A stretch of DNA of 64,000 nt. It comes from Zeaxanthinibacter enoshimensis (GTDB lineage: Bacteria > Bacteroidota > Bacteroidia > Flavobacteriales > Flavobacteriaceae). Each line of letters starts with the position of its first letter. Within the stretch, counting starts at the first letter, position 1. Of the stretch, positions 35,138-43,112 are shown piece after piece. The notes under the pieces are model-generated. The model saw nothing but the letters and a program-made list of their open reading frames with translations, ran no database searches and had not been told where the DNA came from. A program made the position numbers and the translations under genes. The stretch lies in contig NZ_SNYI01000001.1 of NCBI RefSeq assembly GCF_004362865.1, positions 806,001-870,000 on the forward strand, given 5' to 3'.

Positions 35138-35590
35138 TCAGGCGTTATCACTGGCATACCATTCTGCATAAGCCGTATCGGTCTCCCTGAGTTGAAGTGA
35201 ATGAAGGCTGAGATTGTCCGGAAGCCGCTTCTTGATCTTGGAAGCAAAATCCAGGACCATGTTTTCACTGGTGGGCTGGTAATCGGCCAGTATAACCTTA
35301 TGACCCCGGGATTCCAGTTCATTCGCTAGTTCAATATGCGGGCTGTTTTTATTAAAGACAGTGGCATGGTCAAAGGGGTCTACCACCTCTTCTTTTACGA
35401 TCTTTTTGAGATCCCCGAAATCGATCACCATGCCCAGCTTAACGTGATCCTGGTCGGTGATGGGTTCCCCGATAACCGTAACTGACAATTTATAGCTGTG
35501 CCCGTGTACGTTCCGGCATTTCCCGTCGTACCCATACAGCGCATGCCCGGTTTCAAAAGTGAATTCTTTAGTGACCCTGATCTTTTCCAT
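35138..35590 (-). CDS. queD: 6-carboxytetrahydropterin synthase family protein
   Basis: 150 residues of the PTPS fold. Zinc-binding His residues in GHALYGYDGKC and VHGHSYK, catalytic Cys in GKCRNVHGH, and LRETDTAYAEW with the substrate-binding Glu near the end. QueD converts dihydroneopterin triphosphate to 6-carboxytetrahydropterin, the second step to queuosine. Slightly longer than E. coli QueD (121) due to an insert at residues 85-105. The other queuosine genes are not in the window, and a pyruvoyltetrahydropterin synthase role cannot be excluded. Confidence 0.88.
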   Translation of the reverse strand: MEKIRVTKEFTFETGHALYGYDGKCRNVHGHSYKLSVTVIGEPITDQDHVKLGMVIDFGDLKKIVKEEVVDPFDHATVFNKNSPHIELANELESRGHKVILADYQPTSENMVLDFASKIKKRLPDNLSLHSLQLRETDTAYAEWYASDNA

Positions 35591-35643
35591 TGTGAACTAT
35601 TGACCTGCAAAGTTATAAAATCTTTCCTCCACCTACTTCTATT

Positions 35644-36801
35644 TTATCGGTGCCGCTTGTTGCAGGTAATTATCCCTGGCTTTTTTCCCCCGCGACCTTT
35701 TAACCCGAATAGCGGTCGTATCCATTTCCAGGGCCGGATCAGGGTGGCATAGATCAACCAGGTTAACCAGAAAGTCCCCAGGATCATGAAAAGGAAGGCC
35801 GGGATAAATGCGAATTCCCACTGTAAGACCAAGTACCCGAGGAATATGGTGATCGTTTGGTGGAGGATGTAAAAAGGGTAGACTGCTTCATTGGCATACG
35901 CCAGTGAAAAACCGGGCTTATTCAGGTAACGGGAGCTGTACCCGAAGATGGCCAGGATCCATGCCCCAAGGTTGAAAACTTTTAAAAATGCCTCAGTGAA
36001 GTGAAGATAGATCGTATCCTCAAAACTCAGGATGGTACTTATCCAGATCGTGAAACCGAGTATCCCGCAATAGAGAAATCTTCTCCGGTATTTCTGAACA
36101 GTAGGCCAGAAGACGCCCTTAACGGAAATCAGCATGAACCCGTAAAGGAAAAGGAAACCATTGCTGGTCAGGGTAAACCAATCTCCTGCAAGGGCATGGG
36201 TTACAGGGAAAAAAGGTTCCAGCAGGGCTTCTGCCAGGTAAAGAGGCAGCAGCAACCAGAGGAAGCCGGCAGGGGAAAGAAGGTTTTTGCTTAGCCAGGC
36301 ACGGAGCTTGTTGCCGGGGTTATTTCTGAGGTAGATGAACAGGGGACACAGCAGGAGAGAAAAGGTAAAGAGGTAGGGAAGAAACCACAGGTGATGCCAG
36401 CTGAAATTGCCGGAAGGATAGATGCCAGTAAAAGCGTGTACAGGCCAGAAGTCAAAATAGGTCCCGTGAAATTGCTGTTCTACGATCCTTTCCAAGTAGA
36501 CCTGCGGTGGAACTACGAGCAGGATTCCCGCCAATAACGGTACCAGTAGCCGTTTACTCCGCTCAAGGATAAATTGTTTCCCGTCGCGTTTATTAAAAGC
36601 GTAATAGGTTCCCATCCCGGAAACGACGAACAAGATGGGGAGGCGCCACTGGTTAATGAATAGCATGGGGTACCGAAGCCACCCTGTGGGAGTTTCATAT
36701 TTGATATGCCAGTCCCAGGGAACAAAGAACATTCCCACGTGATATAATATAAGCAAGGCGAAAACCAAAACCCTGATCCAATCCAGGTCATACCGTCTCA
36801 T
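35644..36801 (-). CDS. Acyltransferase family membrane protein (acyltransferase 3 type)
   Basis: 385 residues with about 10 membrane helices. Begins RRYDLDWIRVLVFALLI with the Arg-x-x-x-D-W-I-R of acyltransferase-3 proteins; HLWFLPYLF is the conserved H-x-W-F-L motif. Family members O-acetylate or succinylate extracytoplasmic glycans. It lies 83 bases downstream of the LytTR regulator, and the intervening DNA has two direct repeats suggestive of LytTR binding, so its expression is probably governed by that regulator. Acceptor unknown. Confidence 0.82.
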   Translation of the reverse strand: MRRYDLDWIRVLVFALLILYHVGMFFVPWDWHIKYETPTGWLRYPMLFINQWRLPILFVVSGMGTYYAFNKRDGKQFILERSKRLLVPLLAGILLVVPPQVYLERIVEQQFHGTYFDFWPVHAFTGIYPSGNFSWHHLWFLPYLFTFSLLLCPLFIYLRNNPGNKLRAWLSKNLLSPAGFLWLLLPLYLAEALLEPFFPVTHALAGDWFTLTSNGFLFLYGFMLISVKGVFWPTVQKYRRRFLYCGILGFTIWISTILSFEDTIYLHFTEAFLKVFNLGAWILAIFGYSSRYLNKPGFSLAYANEAVYPFYILHQTITIFLGYLVLQWEFAFIPAFLFMILGTFWLTWLIYATLIRPWKWIRPLFGLKGRGGKKPGIITCNKRHR

Positions 36802-36817
36802 AATTTACTGTTTTTCA

Positions 36818-36825
36818 TAAAATTA
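36818..36825 (-). promoter_or_regulatory. Possible -7 box (TAATTTTA) of the acyltransferase gene
   Basis: One mismatch to TAnnTTTG, 17 bases ahead of the ATG; the direct repeats at 36853-36889 would sit at about -40 to -80. Confidence 0.35.
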
Positions 36826-36852
36826 AAGCTCAACTGTTATTGCCGCAATTTC

Positions 36853-36889
36853 TTGTGACGGGTAGCAAGTAATTGTGACCGGTGTCAAG
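36853..36889. promoter_or_regulatory. Two 17-base direct repeats, probable LytTR-type operator
   Basis: On + TTGTGACGGGTAGCAAG (36853-36869) and TTGTGACCGGTGTCAAG (36873-36889): 14 of 17 identical, 20-base period, i.e. two helical turns. LytTR regulators bind paired direct repeats with about this spacing. The pair lies at the very end of the LytTR gene and upstream of the acyltransferase gene. Confidence 0.55.
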
Positions 36890-37739
36890 CTTTGATCTGC
36901 ATACGGGCTTCAAAAACGGGGATCTTTTGACGGGATACCGGGATCTGCTCAGCCGTGCCATCCAGTTCCAGTTGGTAGCCCTGTGCATTGCCGGTAACCT
37001 TTTCTATAAAGGTCATATTAACAAGGAAAGACCGGTGTGTCCTGAGAATTTGGCGGTACTCCTTCACTTGTTCTTCAAAGGACGAAATGGAAATTCTTTT
37101 GAGCTGACGAACGCCGTTTCGTAAATGAACAGCGCTGTAATTCCCTTCTGCTTTGGCGTAAAGGAAATCGGTACAATGCAACTCAAAATCGTCGCCTTTG
37201 ACCATAGTTTTTACCGGGATCACCAGCGGCTGCTTCTTCCCCTGGGCGGGTGGATCAATAAGGCTAGCTTTCCGCTGGTTCTTCTTTTTAAGGAATCGCT
37301 GGTTGATGGGCACCAGTATAGCTATGAGGAGCATACCGATAAGGAAGGTATTCCGGATCTCTTCCAACAGGTAGTTCCAGCTCCAGTTCATAGGGTTTTC
37401 ATAGATAAGATCCCGGACCAGGAATTGCCCTGTCCCCGTCACCAGCAGGAAGATGCCTAGGAACAGGATCTCTTTGCCTACCGACCATTCCCTGGTTAAT
37501 TTCGGATTTAAATACAATATCGCGGAGCAGAGCAACAGGCTCAGGATGGCCACTCCACTGTGAATTGCGGTGATCCAGAAATGATGCAGTTTATGTTCAG
37601 GAGTATATACTTCAAAAGGTTCGAACAGGAATTCGAACAGCAAGGCCAGCGAAAATAAGGCAAGGATGATGAAAAGCAGGGACCTGCCTTCAAAATAGAA
37701 GGGGTAAGGCGCACTTAAAAATTGTCTCAGTTTTCCCAT
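36885..37739 (-). CDS. LytTR-domain transcription regulator with membrane N-terminus
   Basis: 284 residues from ATG 37739 (MGKLRQFLS); an in-frame start at 37754 adds five residues. Residues 20-150 hold four hydrophobic helices (LLFIILALFSLALLFEF and others), followed by a linker and a C-terminal LytTR DNA-binding domain (KGDDFELHCTDFLYAKAEGN, LRTHRSFLVN, IPVSRQKIP). There is no receiver domain, so sensing is likely by the membrane part and not by a phosphorelay. The gene next downstream is a membrane acyltransferase with candidate binding repeats in front. Ligand unknown. Confidence 0.85.
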   Translation of the reverse strand: MGKLRQFLSAPYPFYFEGRSLLFIILALFSLALLFEFLFEPFEVYTPEHKLHHFWITAIHSGVAILSLLLCSAILYLNPKLTREWSVGKEILFLGIFLLVTGTGQFLVRDLIYENPMNWSWNYLLEEIRNTFLIGMLLIAILVPINQRFLKKKNQRKASLIDPPAQGKKQPLVIPVKTMVKGDDFELHCTDFLYAKAEGNYSAVHLRNGVRQLKRISISSFEEQVKEYRQILRTHRSFLVNMTFIEKVTGNAQGYQLELDGTAEQIPVSRQKIPVFEARMQIKA

Positions 37740-37821
37740 GGTCACAAGGTACACAGGATAGATATCTCCCCATTAAAGATAGGGATTTATGGGGTTGCCT
37801 TCCGGGCAAGAATAGGGAGCG

Positions 37822-38250
37822 CTACAGGCTAAGGTTCAGTTCCCCATCCACTAACCGAACATGGCAACAATCTGCTGCGACGGTATAGGTATGGCTGATG
37901 ATCTCCTGCCCCCCGTTGAATCCTTGAAATACGAGTTTTCGCTCAGAATTCTGATGCTCGTCCTGGAAAACATCCCCGTACAGCGGGTAAGGTCCGCCCG
38001 GCTCGTATTCAAAAAAGCTGGCAGCCTTTTCGGACTGCGTAAGGTCTTCTCCGCTCCGTTGATCTATTACTTTATAATCGTCCAGCGGTACGCTATTACC
38101 ATTGCTATCCGAAAGGGTCACCGAAAAACTCACAAACTGTTGTGTGCACATAATGCCTTCACAAGAGTTTTGGCTATCCTGTGACTTCTTTTCAGAACAC
38201 TGTGTTAGCATAAAGGAGAAGAGCATAAAAGACAATAAAATTTTTGACAT
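37822..38250 (-). CDS. Hypothetical lipoprotein
   Basis: 142 residues. Lipobox FMLTQC (Cys18), then a Ser/Lys/Gln-rich linker and CEGIMCTQQFVSFSVTL; later VAADCCHVRLVDG near the C-terminus. Four non-lipid Cys residues (two in C-E-G-I-M-C, two adjacent) could form disulfides in the periplasm. The fold looks beta-rich, similar to other small flavobacterial periplasmic proteins, but no named family is recognised. Alone between the LytTR gene and the enoyl-CoA hydratase gene on the same strand, 67 and 32 bases away. Confidence 0.7.
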   Translation of the reverse strand: MSKILLSFMLFSFMLTQCSEKKSQDSQNSCEGIMCTQQFVSFSVTLSDSNGNSVPLDDYKVIDQRSGEDLTQSEKAASFFEYEPGGPYPLYGDVFQDEHQNSERKLVFQGFNGGQEIISHTYTVAADCCHVRLVDGELNLSL

Positions 38251-38282
38251 AGCATGATTATTTGGGAATCTTCCCGAAGGTT

Positions 38283-39056
38283 TTATTTCTTGTTCTTGAA
38301 TTTATCCAGCGCCTTCTTGGTTTCCGGGGACAATGCAAGCCGACCTGATTCTTCTGCTCTTTCCGACAATAAAACATCCCAGTGCCCGGTTCCTTCCCAG
38401 AAGATCTTTTTCAGAGCCTGCAAGGCTTCGGGGTTATATCCGGCCAACTGGTGGATAAAGTGATCCAGTTCCTTGTCCATATCTGCTATCGAATCAAAGA
38501 CCCTGGAAAACAGGCTCTTTTCCTTTGCCCAGTAAGCGTTTTTCCATTCGGTGGGTGAGAGGGATAATTCTGCCAATCCTCCCTTGCCGATCTTGCGTTC
38601 TACAGCAGGGGCAATAACCAAAGGAGCTATCCCGATAGTGATCTCTGATAAGCGTACAGCTGCAGCTTCCGTGGCAAACACATAATCGCATGCGGCGATA
38701 AGGCCGACACCTCCCCCCACTGCTTTTCCCTGTACCCTCCCGATAATGGGTTTCTTACAGGTCCTCATGGCATTAATGACCCGCGCGAATCCACTGAAGA
38801 ATTCTTTGCCTTCTTCCAGATCGGCGATAGCCACAAGTTCGTCAAAAGAGGCCCCGGCGCAGAATGCCCGGTCTCCTTCAGACTGCAGGACGATCAGGGA
38901 CACTTCTGCATTGTCAGATAACTTAGTGATCTCAGTGCTCAGGCGGGACAGCAGTTCTGAAACGAACGAATTACTGGCCGGGTGACCAAATTCGACCCTT
39001 GCAACATTGTTGCTTATACTTGTGTAAAGACTGCCATTTTCCCTGTTTGTGCTCAT
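38283..39056 (-). CDS. Enoyl-CoA hydratase/isomerase family protein
   Basis: 257 residues of the crotonase fold. CoA-binding and oxyanion-hole segments: FCAGASFDEL and GRVQGKAVGGGVGLIAACDY; the family's Glu/Asp general acids would be in the ACDYVFATEAA and LSEITIGIAP regions. Probably a hydratase of branched-chain amino acid or fatty acid degradation (methylglutaconyl-CoA hydratase-like) by overall look; substrate not decidable. Upstream of the lipoprotein gene and downstream of the MATE gene (19 bases from its stop), suggesting a common transcript. Confidence 0.85.
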   Translation of the reverse strand: MSTNRENGSLYTSISNNVARVEFGHPASNSFVSELLSRLSTEITKLSDNAEVSLIVLQSEGDRAFCAGASFDELVAIADLEEGKEFFSGFARVINAMRTCKKPIIGRVQGKAVGGGVGLIAACDYVFATEAAAVRLSEITIGIAPLVIAPAVERKIGKGGLAELSLSPTEWKNAYWAKEKSLFSRVFDSIADMDKELDHFIHQLAGYNPEALQALKKIFWEGTGHWDVLLSERAEESGRLALSPETKKALDKFKNKK

Positions 39057-39075
39057 AAATCATGTTTTCTCAAAA

Positions 39076-40416
39076 TTAAACCTTTTGCAAGAGGGGACGA
39101 AATTTGACCCTGAACTTCCAGACCAGTGCCCCTCCACGGATCGCCATCCAGACTAGGAATGCGATCCAGATGCCGGATATTCCCCATCCCATAAATTTGG
39201 TAAAGAACAATACCGGAACAAAACCCAGGAATGTTGCTGCCAGCAATACGTTTCTCAGGAATTTCATCTCCCCCAGGCCTTTAAAGATTCCGTCCAGTAC
39301 AAAAGCGACCATGTTGACGGGCAGACCGAGGATCACGAGAAAGAAAATTGCATTGAAAGTGGTAAGAACAGACCGGTCATTAGAGAAGATCGTGCCGACA
39401 TCATCGTAGAACAGGAAGGCGAGTACCATCAGTAAACCGCAGACATAGGCCCCGTACTTGGTCACTTTTTTTGCCAGGCGCCATAACCCGTTGTAATCGC
39501 GAGCCCCCAGGAGGCGTCCCCCCATGATATTCCCGGCAGCGGCATACCCATCGATAAAAAAGGCCGCAAATAACCACAGGTTAATGGCTATGGTATGAGC
39601 GCCTATATAGCGGTCACCAAGATCAGTAGCTTCACGAACGGCCAGGATAAGAGCGGCGTTCAGGGCAATAGCCCTTACGAAAAGGTTCAGGCTCATAAAC
39701 ACCAGGTTCTTGAGTTCGGGATGTACCGGGAACCTGGGTACAAGCCGGATATCGGTCGTCCGGACCAGGAGCACCAGGGCAATTACAGCCATAACGGCCT
39801 GGGCGATCAGGCTGGCCCAGGCGGCACCTTCCAGGTACATTGGTACTATCACCCCCTCGATACCATACACCAGGATAAAATCGAGAAGTATGTTCAGGGA
39901 GGCTCCCACGATTGCGATCATCATAGGATAAAAAGTATTCTGCAGTCCCCTGAAGATTCCCATTACTGCAAATACGAAAAGGGTCAGCGGAAATCCCCAA
40001 ACACGGATACTGTAGTAAGATATACAGTATTCGAGGATCTTACCGCTGGCATTCAGGAGTAAAAAGATCTCTTCTATGATGAAAATGGTGGACAACAGGA
40101 CCAGCACACTTAACAGTATATTAAAAAAAATGGCCTGGGCTGGAAGCGTTTTGATCTCGTCCAGTTTTTCAGCACCCAGGTACTGGGAGATCAGGGCAGA
40201 AATTGCACTACGTGTCTGGCCCAGGATCCAGATGAGCATAGAGAGGAAGGATCCTACAATCCCCACAGCCGCCAGTGATTCCAACCCGTCAACCGGGATA
40301 TTCCCTACAACGGCGGTGTCAGTGATAGACAAGACCGGTTCTGCTATCCCGGCAATTATCGCAGGGACGGCAAGGCTGTTGATTTTTTTCCTGGTAACAG
40401 TAATTCTGGATCTCAA
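39076..40416 (-). CDS. MATE family efflux transporter
   Basis: 446 residues, 12 membrane helices, two homologous halves; the start INSLAVPAIIAGIAEPVLSITDTAVVG is typical of the DinF/NorM branch. Exports drugs or metabolites by Na+ or H+ antiport. The only in-frame start near the family N-terminus is TTG at 40416, which overlaps the GNAT stop (TTGA), so translation is probably coupled to the GNAT gene upstream. No ATG lies before the conserved region. Confidence 0.9.
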   Translation of the reverse strand: MRSRITVTRKKINSLAVPAIIAGIAEPVLSITDTAVVGNIPVDGLESLAAVGIVGSFLSMLIWILGQTRSAISALISQYLGAEKLDEIKTLPAQAIFFNILLSVLVLLSTIFIIEEIFLLLNASGKILEYCISYYSIRVWGFPLTLFVFAVMGIFRGLQNTFYPMMIAIVGASLNILLDFILVYGIEGVIVPMYLEGAAWASLIAQAVMAVIALVLLVRTTDIRLVPRFPVHPELKNLVFMSLNLFVRAIALNAALILAVREATDLGDRYIGAHTIAINLWLFAAFFIDGYAAAGNIMGGRLLGARDYNGLWRLAKKVTKYGAYVCGLLMVLAFLFYDDVGTIFSNDRSVLTTFNAIFFLVILGLPVNMVAFVLDGIFKGLGEMKFLRNVLLAATFLGFVPVLFFTKFMGWGISGIWIAFLVWMAIRGGALVWKFRVKFRPLLQKV

Positions 40417-40916
40417 TGCAGCGGTAATTCGTAACAGTAAAAAGGAAAATTGCTTTGTTTGGGGAGGTAAATAGACCCCAGTCGCGTATAACCCCTGGAC
40501 TCGTAGAACCTCTGGTTCCCCGGATTCTGGCTAAAGGTATCTAATCTTATGGAATCCATTCGCATCTTCCGTGCTTCCTCCTCCACGAAATCCATCAATT
40601 TGCCGGCCAGTCCTTTTCTCTGGAAATCGGGGTGGACCGCAAGCCGGTGAACATAGCCATGACTACCCTCCGGGCAGAGCCAGCGTATATCTTCGTATTC
40701 CGGGTCTTTCAGTGAGGTCAGCACAACTATTCCCTTAAGTTGCTGGTCTTGCTCAAGAACATATAACTCCCTGCGAATGATATCCTTAGTTAAAACCTCG
40801 GCGTTGGGGTAGGATTCGTTCCACTGAAAAATATTCTTTGAGAACATATTCTCAGTGCATGCCCTTGTTATTGACAGGATTTCCGGGATTTCGAGTATCT
40901 TTGCCCTCCTGATCAT
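40413..40916 (-). CDS. GNAT family N-acetyltransferase
   Basis: 167 residues. Acetyl-CoA motif A is clear: VHRLAVHPDFQRKGLAGKLM (V-H-P-x-x-Q-R-K-G-x-G/A), followed by motif B LDTFSQNPGNQRFYESRGY. Acetylates an amine of unknown identity. The stop overlaps the MATE TTG start; acetyltransferase plus efflux pump is a pairing seen in self-protection, but it is also a common chance neighbour. Divergent from the Usp gene (50 bases). Confidence 0.88.
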   Translation of the reverse strand: MIRRAKILEIPEILSITRACTENMFSKNIFQWNESYPNAEVLTKDIIRRELYVLEQDQQLKGIVVLTSLKDPEYEDIRWLCPEGSHGYVHRLAVHPDFQRKGLAGKLMDFVEEEARKMRMDSIRLDTFSQNPGNQRFYESRGYTRLGSIYLPKQSNFPFYCYELPLH

Positions 40917-40966
40917 TTGACAGTCTATAATTTGTCCCTAAATTAAGGGTTATAATATTAACAGAT

Positions 40967-41764
40967 ATGAAGAACATACTAGTACCTATTGGGACATCGC
41001 CGGACAGCCATGAAACGCTCCAGTATGCCGTAAACTTTGCCTCCGATTTCAATTGCAGGATCTACGTGATGGAGGTTTTCAGTGTTCCTGCTGTAGCAGG
41101 CAGCCTGACCAATATTGAAGAAAAAGTTGCTGAAAGCAGTAAAGAGCACCTGAAAGAGGTGATAGCAAAGGTTGATAATAAAGGGGTGGAAATAAAAATA
41201 GCTACCTATAATGGTGATCTGATCAGCGGGTTAAAGGAAATTGATAATGAACTTGGGATAGACCTGATCATCCTGGCACCCAGGAGTAATGATATCAAGG
41301 AAGAGCTTTACCTGGGCAACACGTCGGGGAGGATCATTAAGAGAACTGATATCCCTACGCTCATCGTTCCGAAAGGATACCAATACGGCCCTTATAAAAC
41401 CATACTAACGGCTTTTGCCTCCGGGGTTCTTAAAAAGAAAAAGGTATTAGATCCACTGATCACCATAAAGAAGCATTTTAATTCCGGTGTGAACCTGTTA
41501 CTGGTTAAGAACCCGGGGTATAAAGAGACGGACTTAAAAGTGAATACGGCCCTGATGGATATCTCTTCCCAGATGACCATTACAGAACACGCAACAACCT
41601 ACCTGGGCGTTTTAGAGCATCTCCAGTCCCAGCAACCAGACCTGCTGTGCGTATTCAGAAGAAAAAGAGGATTCTTTACAAGTCTTTGGGAGAAGAACAC
41701 CATCATGAAATCAGAATTCTCTGCTCGCATCCCGGTATTGGTGCTGAGTGTAAAGAAAGACTGA
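40967..41764 (+). CDS. Universal stress protein, tandem domains
   Basis: 265 residues. First Usp domain complete: ILVPIGTSPDSHETLQYAV at the N-terminus and the ATP-binding GNTSGRIIKRTDIPTLIVP region at about 120-135. The second half (TILTAFASG to ARIPVLVLSV) is a weaker copy without the full nucleotide motif, as in many tandem Usp proteins. Presumed stress-related nucleotide-binding protein in the cytoplasm; function not known. Ends 59 bases upstream of the degenerate tRNA-Ala copy. Confidence 0.88.
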   Translation: MKNILVPIGTSPDSHETLQYAVNFASDFNCRIYVMEVFSVPAVAGSLTNIEEKVAESSKEHLKEVIAKVDNKGVEIKIATYNGDLISGLKEIDNELGIDLIILAPRSNDIKEELYLGNTSGRIIKRTDIPTLIVPKGYQYGPYKTILTAFASGVLKKKKVLDPLITIKKHFNSGVNLLLVKNPGYKETDLKVNTALMDISSQMTITEHATTYLGVLEHLQSQQPDLLCVFRRKRGFFTSLWEKNTIMKSEFSARIPVLVLSVKKD

Positions 41765-41776
41765 TGAAGATTTCAT

Positions 41777-41807
41777 TTTGATTGTTGTTCAAAATGTATT
41801 TTCTTTG
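41777..41807 (+). promoter_or_regulatory. Probable ancestral tRNA-Ala promoter, now ahead of the broken copy
   Basis: TTTG at 41777-41780, 19-base spacer, TTTCTTTG at 41800-41807 (two bases off TAnnTTTG). Predicted start near 41814, 10 bases before the tRNA-like sequence, a normal tRNA leader length. Confidence 0.45.
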
Positions 41808-41823
41808 CCCTTCCTAAACAGAT

Positions 41824-41897
41824 GGGGGATTAGCTCAGCTGGCTACCCGCCCGAACGTACCGTCCGGTACGGGCGGGGAGCGCAAAAAAGCATGGCA
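41824..41897 (+). pseudogene. Degenerate tRNA-Ala(GGC) 5' half
   Basis: Acceptor 5' strand, D arm, and anticodon through A37 of tRNA-Ala are recognisable: GGGGGATTAGCTCAGCTGGC at the start, GAGCGC at 41878-41883 and GCATGGCA at 41890-41897. It is interrupted by a 32-base palindrome in the D loop, TT is replaced by six A, and the 3' half is missing. Cannot form a tRNA. Confidence 0.8.
41846..41877. repeat. 32-base nested palindrome in the broken tRNA D loop
   Basis: Outer stem CCCGCCC / GGGCGGG, an unpaired GAAC, inner stem GTACCG / CGGTAC with a TC turn. Far richer in G+C than its surroundings. It splits the tRNA copy exactly between CTA and GAGC. Looks like a small mobile palindrome or a hairpin signal; no other copy was noticed in the window. 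Confidence 0.75.
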
Positions 41898-41898
41898 G

Positions 41899-42212
<314 letters not shown>

Positions 42213-42213
42213 A

Positions 42214-42243
42214 AAACCCTTCCCTTAACGGAAGGGTTTTTTT
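42214..42243 (+). terminator. Intrinsic terminator after tRNA-Ala
   Basis: Stem AAACCCTTCC / GGAAGGGTTT, six-base loop, run of seven T beginning inside the stem. Confidence 0.9.
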
Positions 42244-42396
42244 ATATCTCATCTTATCGGGGGAGGCACCCTGTATATAAAGCCTCCATGCGCGCTTATT
42301 CATCCCTCCTCAGCCCGTATTTATTTAAGAAAAGTATAACGGTCACAATTTCTATCTCCAGTGCGCTCCGCTTATTTTAGAGGAAAAGCACAAAAC

Positions 42397-43110
42397 ATGA
42401 AAGATTTAAAAGATAAAGTGGCCTACATCACAGGTGGGTCTAAAGGAATAGGATTCGGTGTAGCAGAAAGATTACTGGACGCCGGAATGAAAGTTGCCAT
42501 AAGTGGCCGTAACCTGGAAGGAGTACAGCAGGCCGCGGATAAGCTGGGACATGCTGACCGGGTCCTGGCGATTGCTTCCGACGTAACAAAACTGGAAGAT
42601 GAAAAGGCTGCTGCCAGGAAGATCCTAGACCGCTGGGGGCAGATAGACGTAGTCCTTGCCAATGCAGGGGTGGGTCATTTTGCACCCGTTGATGAATTAA
42701 GTGATGCAGACTGGCACCAGATGATAGATACTAACCTAAATGGTGTCTTCCATACTTTAAAAGCTACCGTAGATGCTTTGAAAAAATCAGAAGGTTATTA
42801 TATGACCCTGGCGAGCCTTGCCGGGACTAACTTTTTCGCTTCGGGGTCAGGGTATAATGCTACAAAATTCGGGGTAGTTGGCTTTACCCAGGCGGTTATG
42901 TTAGACCTGAGGTCCTATGGTATCAAAGTGTCTACCATAATGCCAGGCTCTGTCGCCACACATTTTAATGACCACGAGCCTTCTGAAAAAGATGCCTGGA
43001 AAATTCAGCCTGAAGACATTGGAGAACTGGTATACGACCTGCTGAAAATGCACCCCAGGACCCTGCCAAGTAAAGTAGAGGTAAGGCCGACACGCCCGGA
43101 TCAGAAATAA
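42397..43110 (+). CDS. Short-chain dehydrogenase/reductase
   Basis: 237 residues from ATG 42397 (MKDLKDKVAYITGG); an in-frame GTG at 42361 adds residues not found in the family. Classical SDR: cofactor motif TGGSKGIG, NAG motif ANAGVGH, catalytic Ser (TLASLAG) and Y-N-A-T-K (Tyr-x-x-x-Lys). NAD(P)-dependent oxidoreductase of unknown substrate. A TATTTTAG box at 42373-42380 is a variant -7 element. Convergent with addB (2 bases between stops). Confidence 0.9.
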   Translation: MKDLKDKVAYITGGSKGIGFGVAERLLDAGMKVAISGRNLEGVQQAADKLGHADRVLAIASDVTKLEDEKAAARKILDRWGQIDVVLANAGVGHFAPVDELSDADWHQMIDTNLNGVFHTLKATVDALKKSEGYYMTLASLAGTNFFASGSGYNATKFGVVGFTQAVMLDLRSYGIKVSTIMPGSVATHFNDHEPSEKDAWKIQPEDIGELVYDLLKMHPRTLPSKVEVRPTRPDQK

Positions 43111-43112
43111 GT

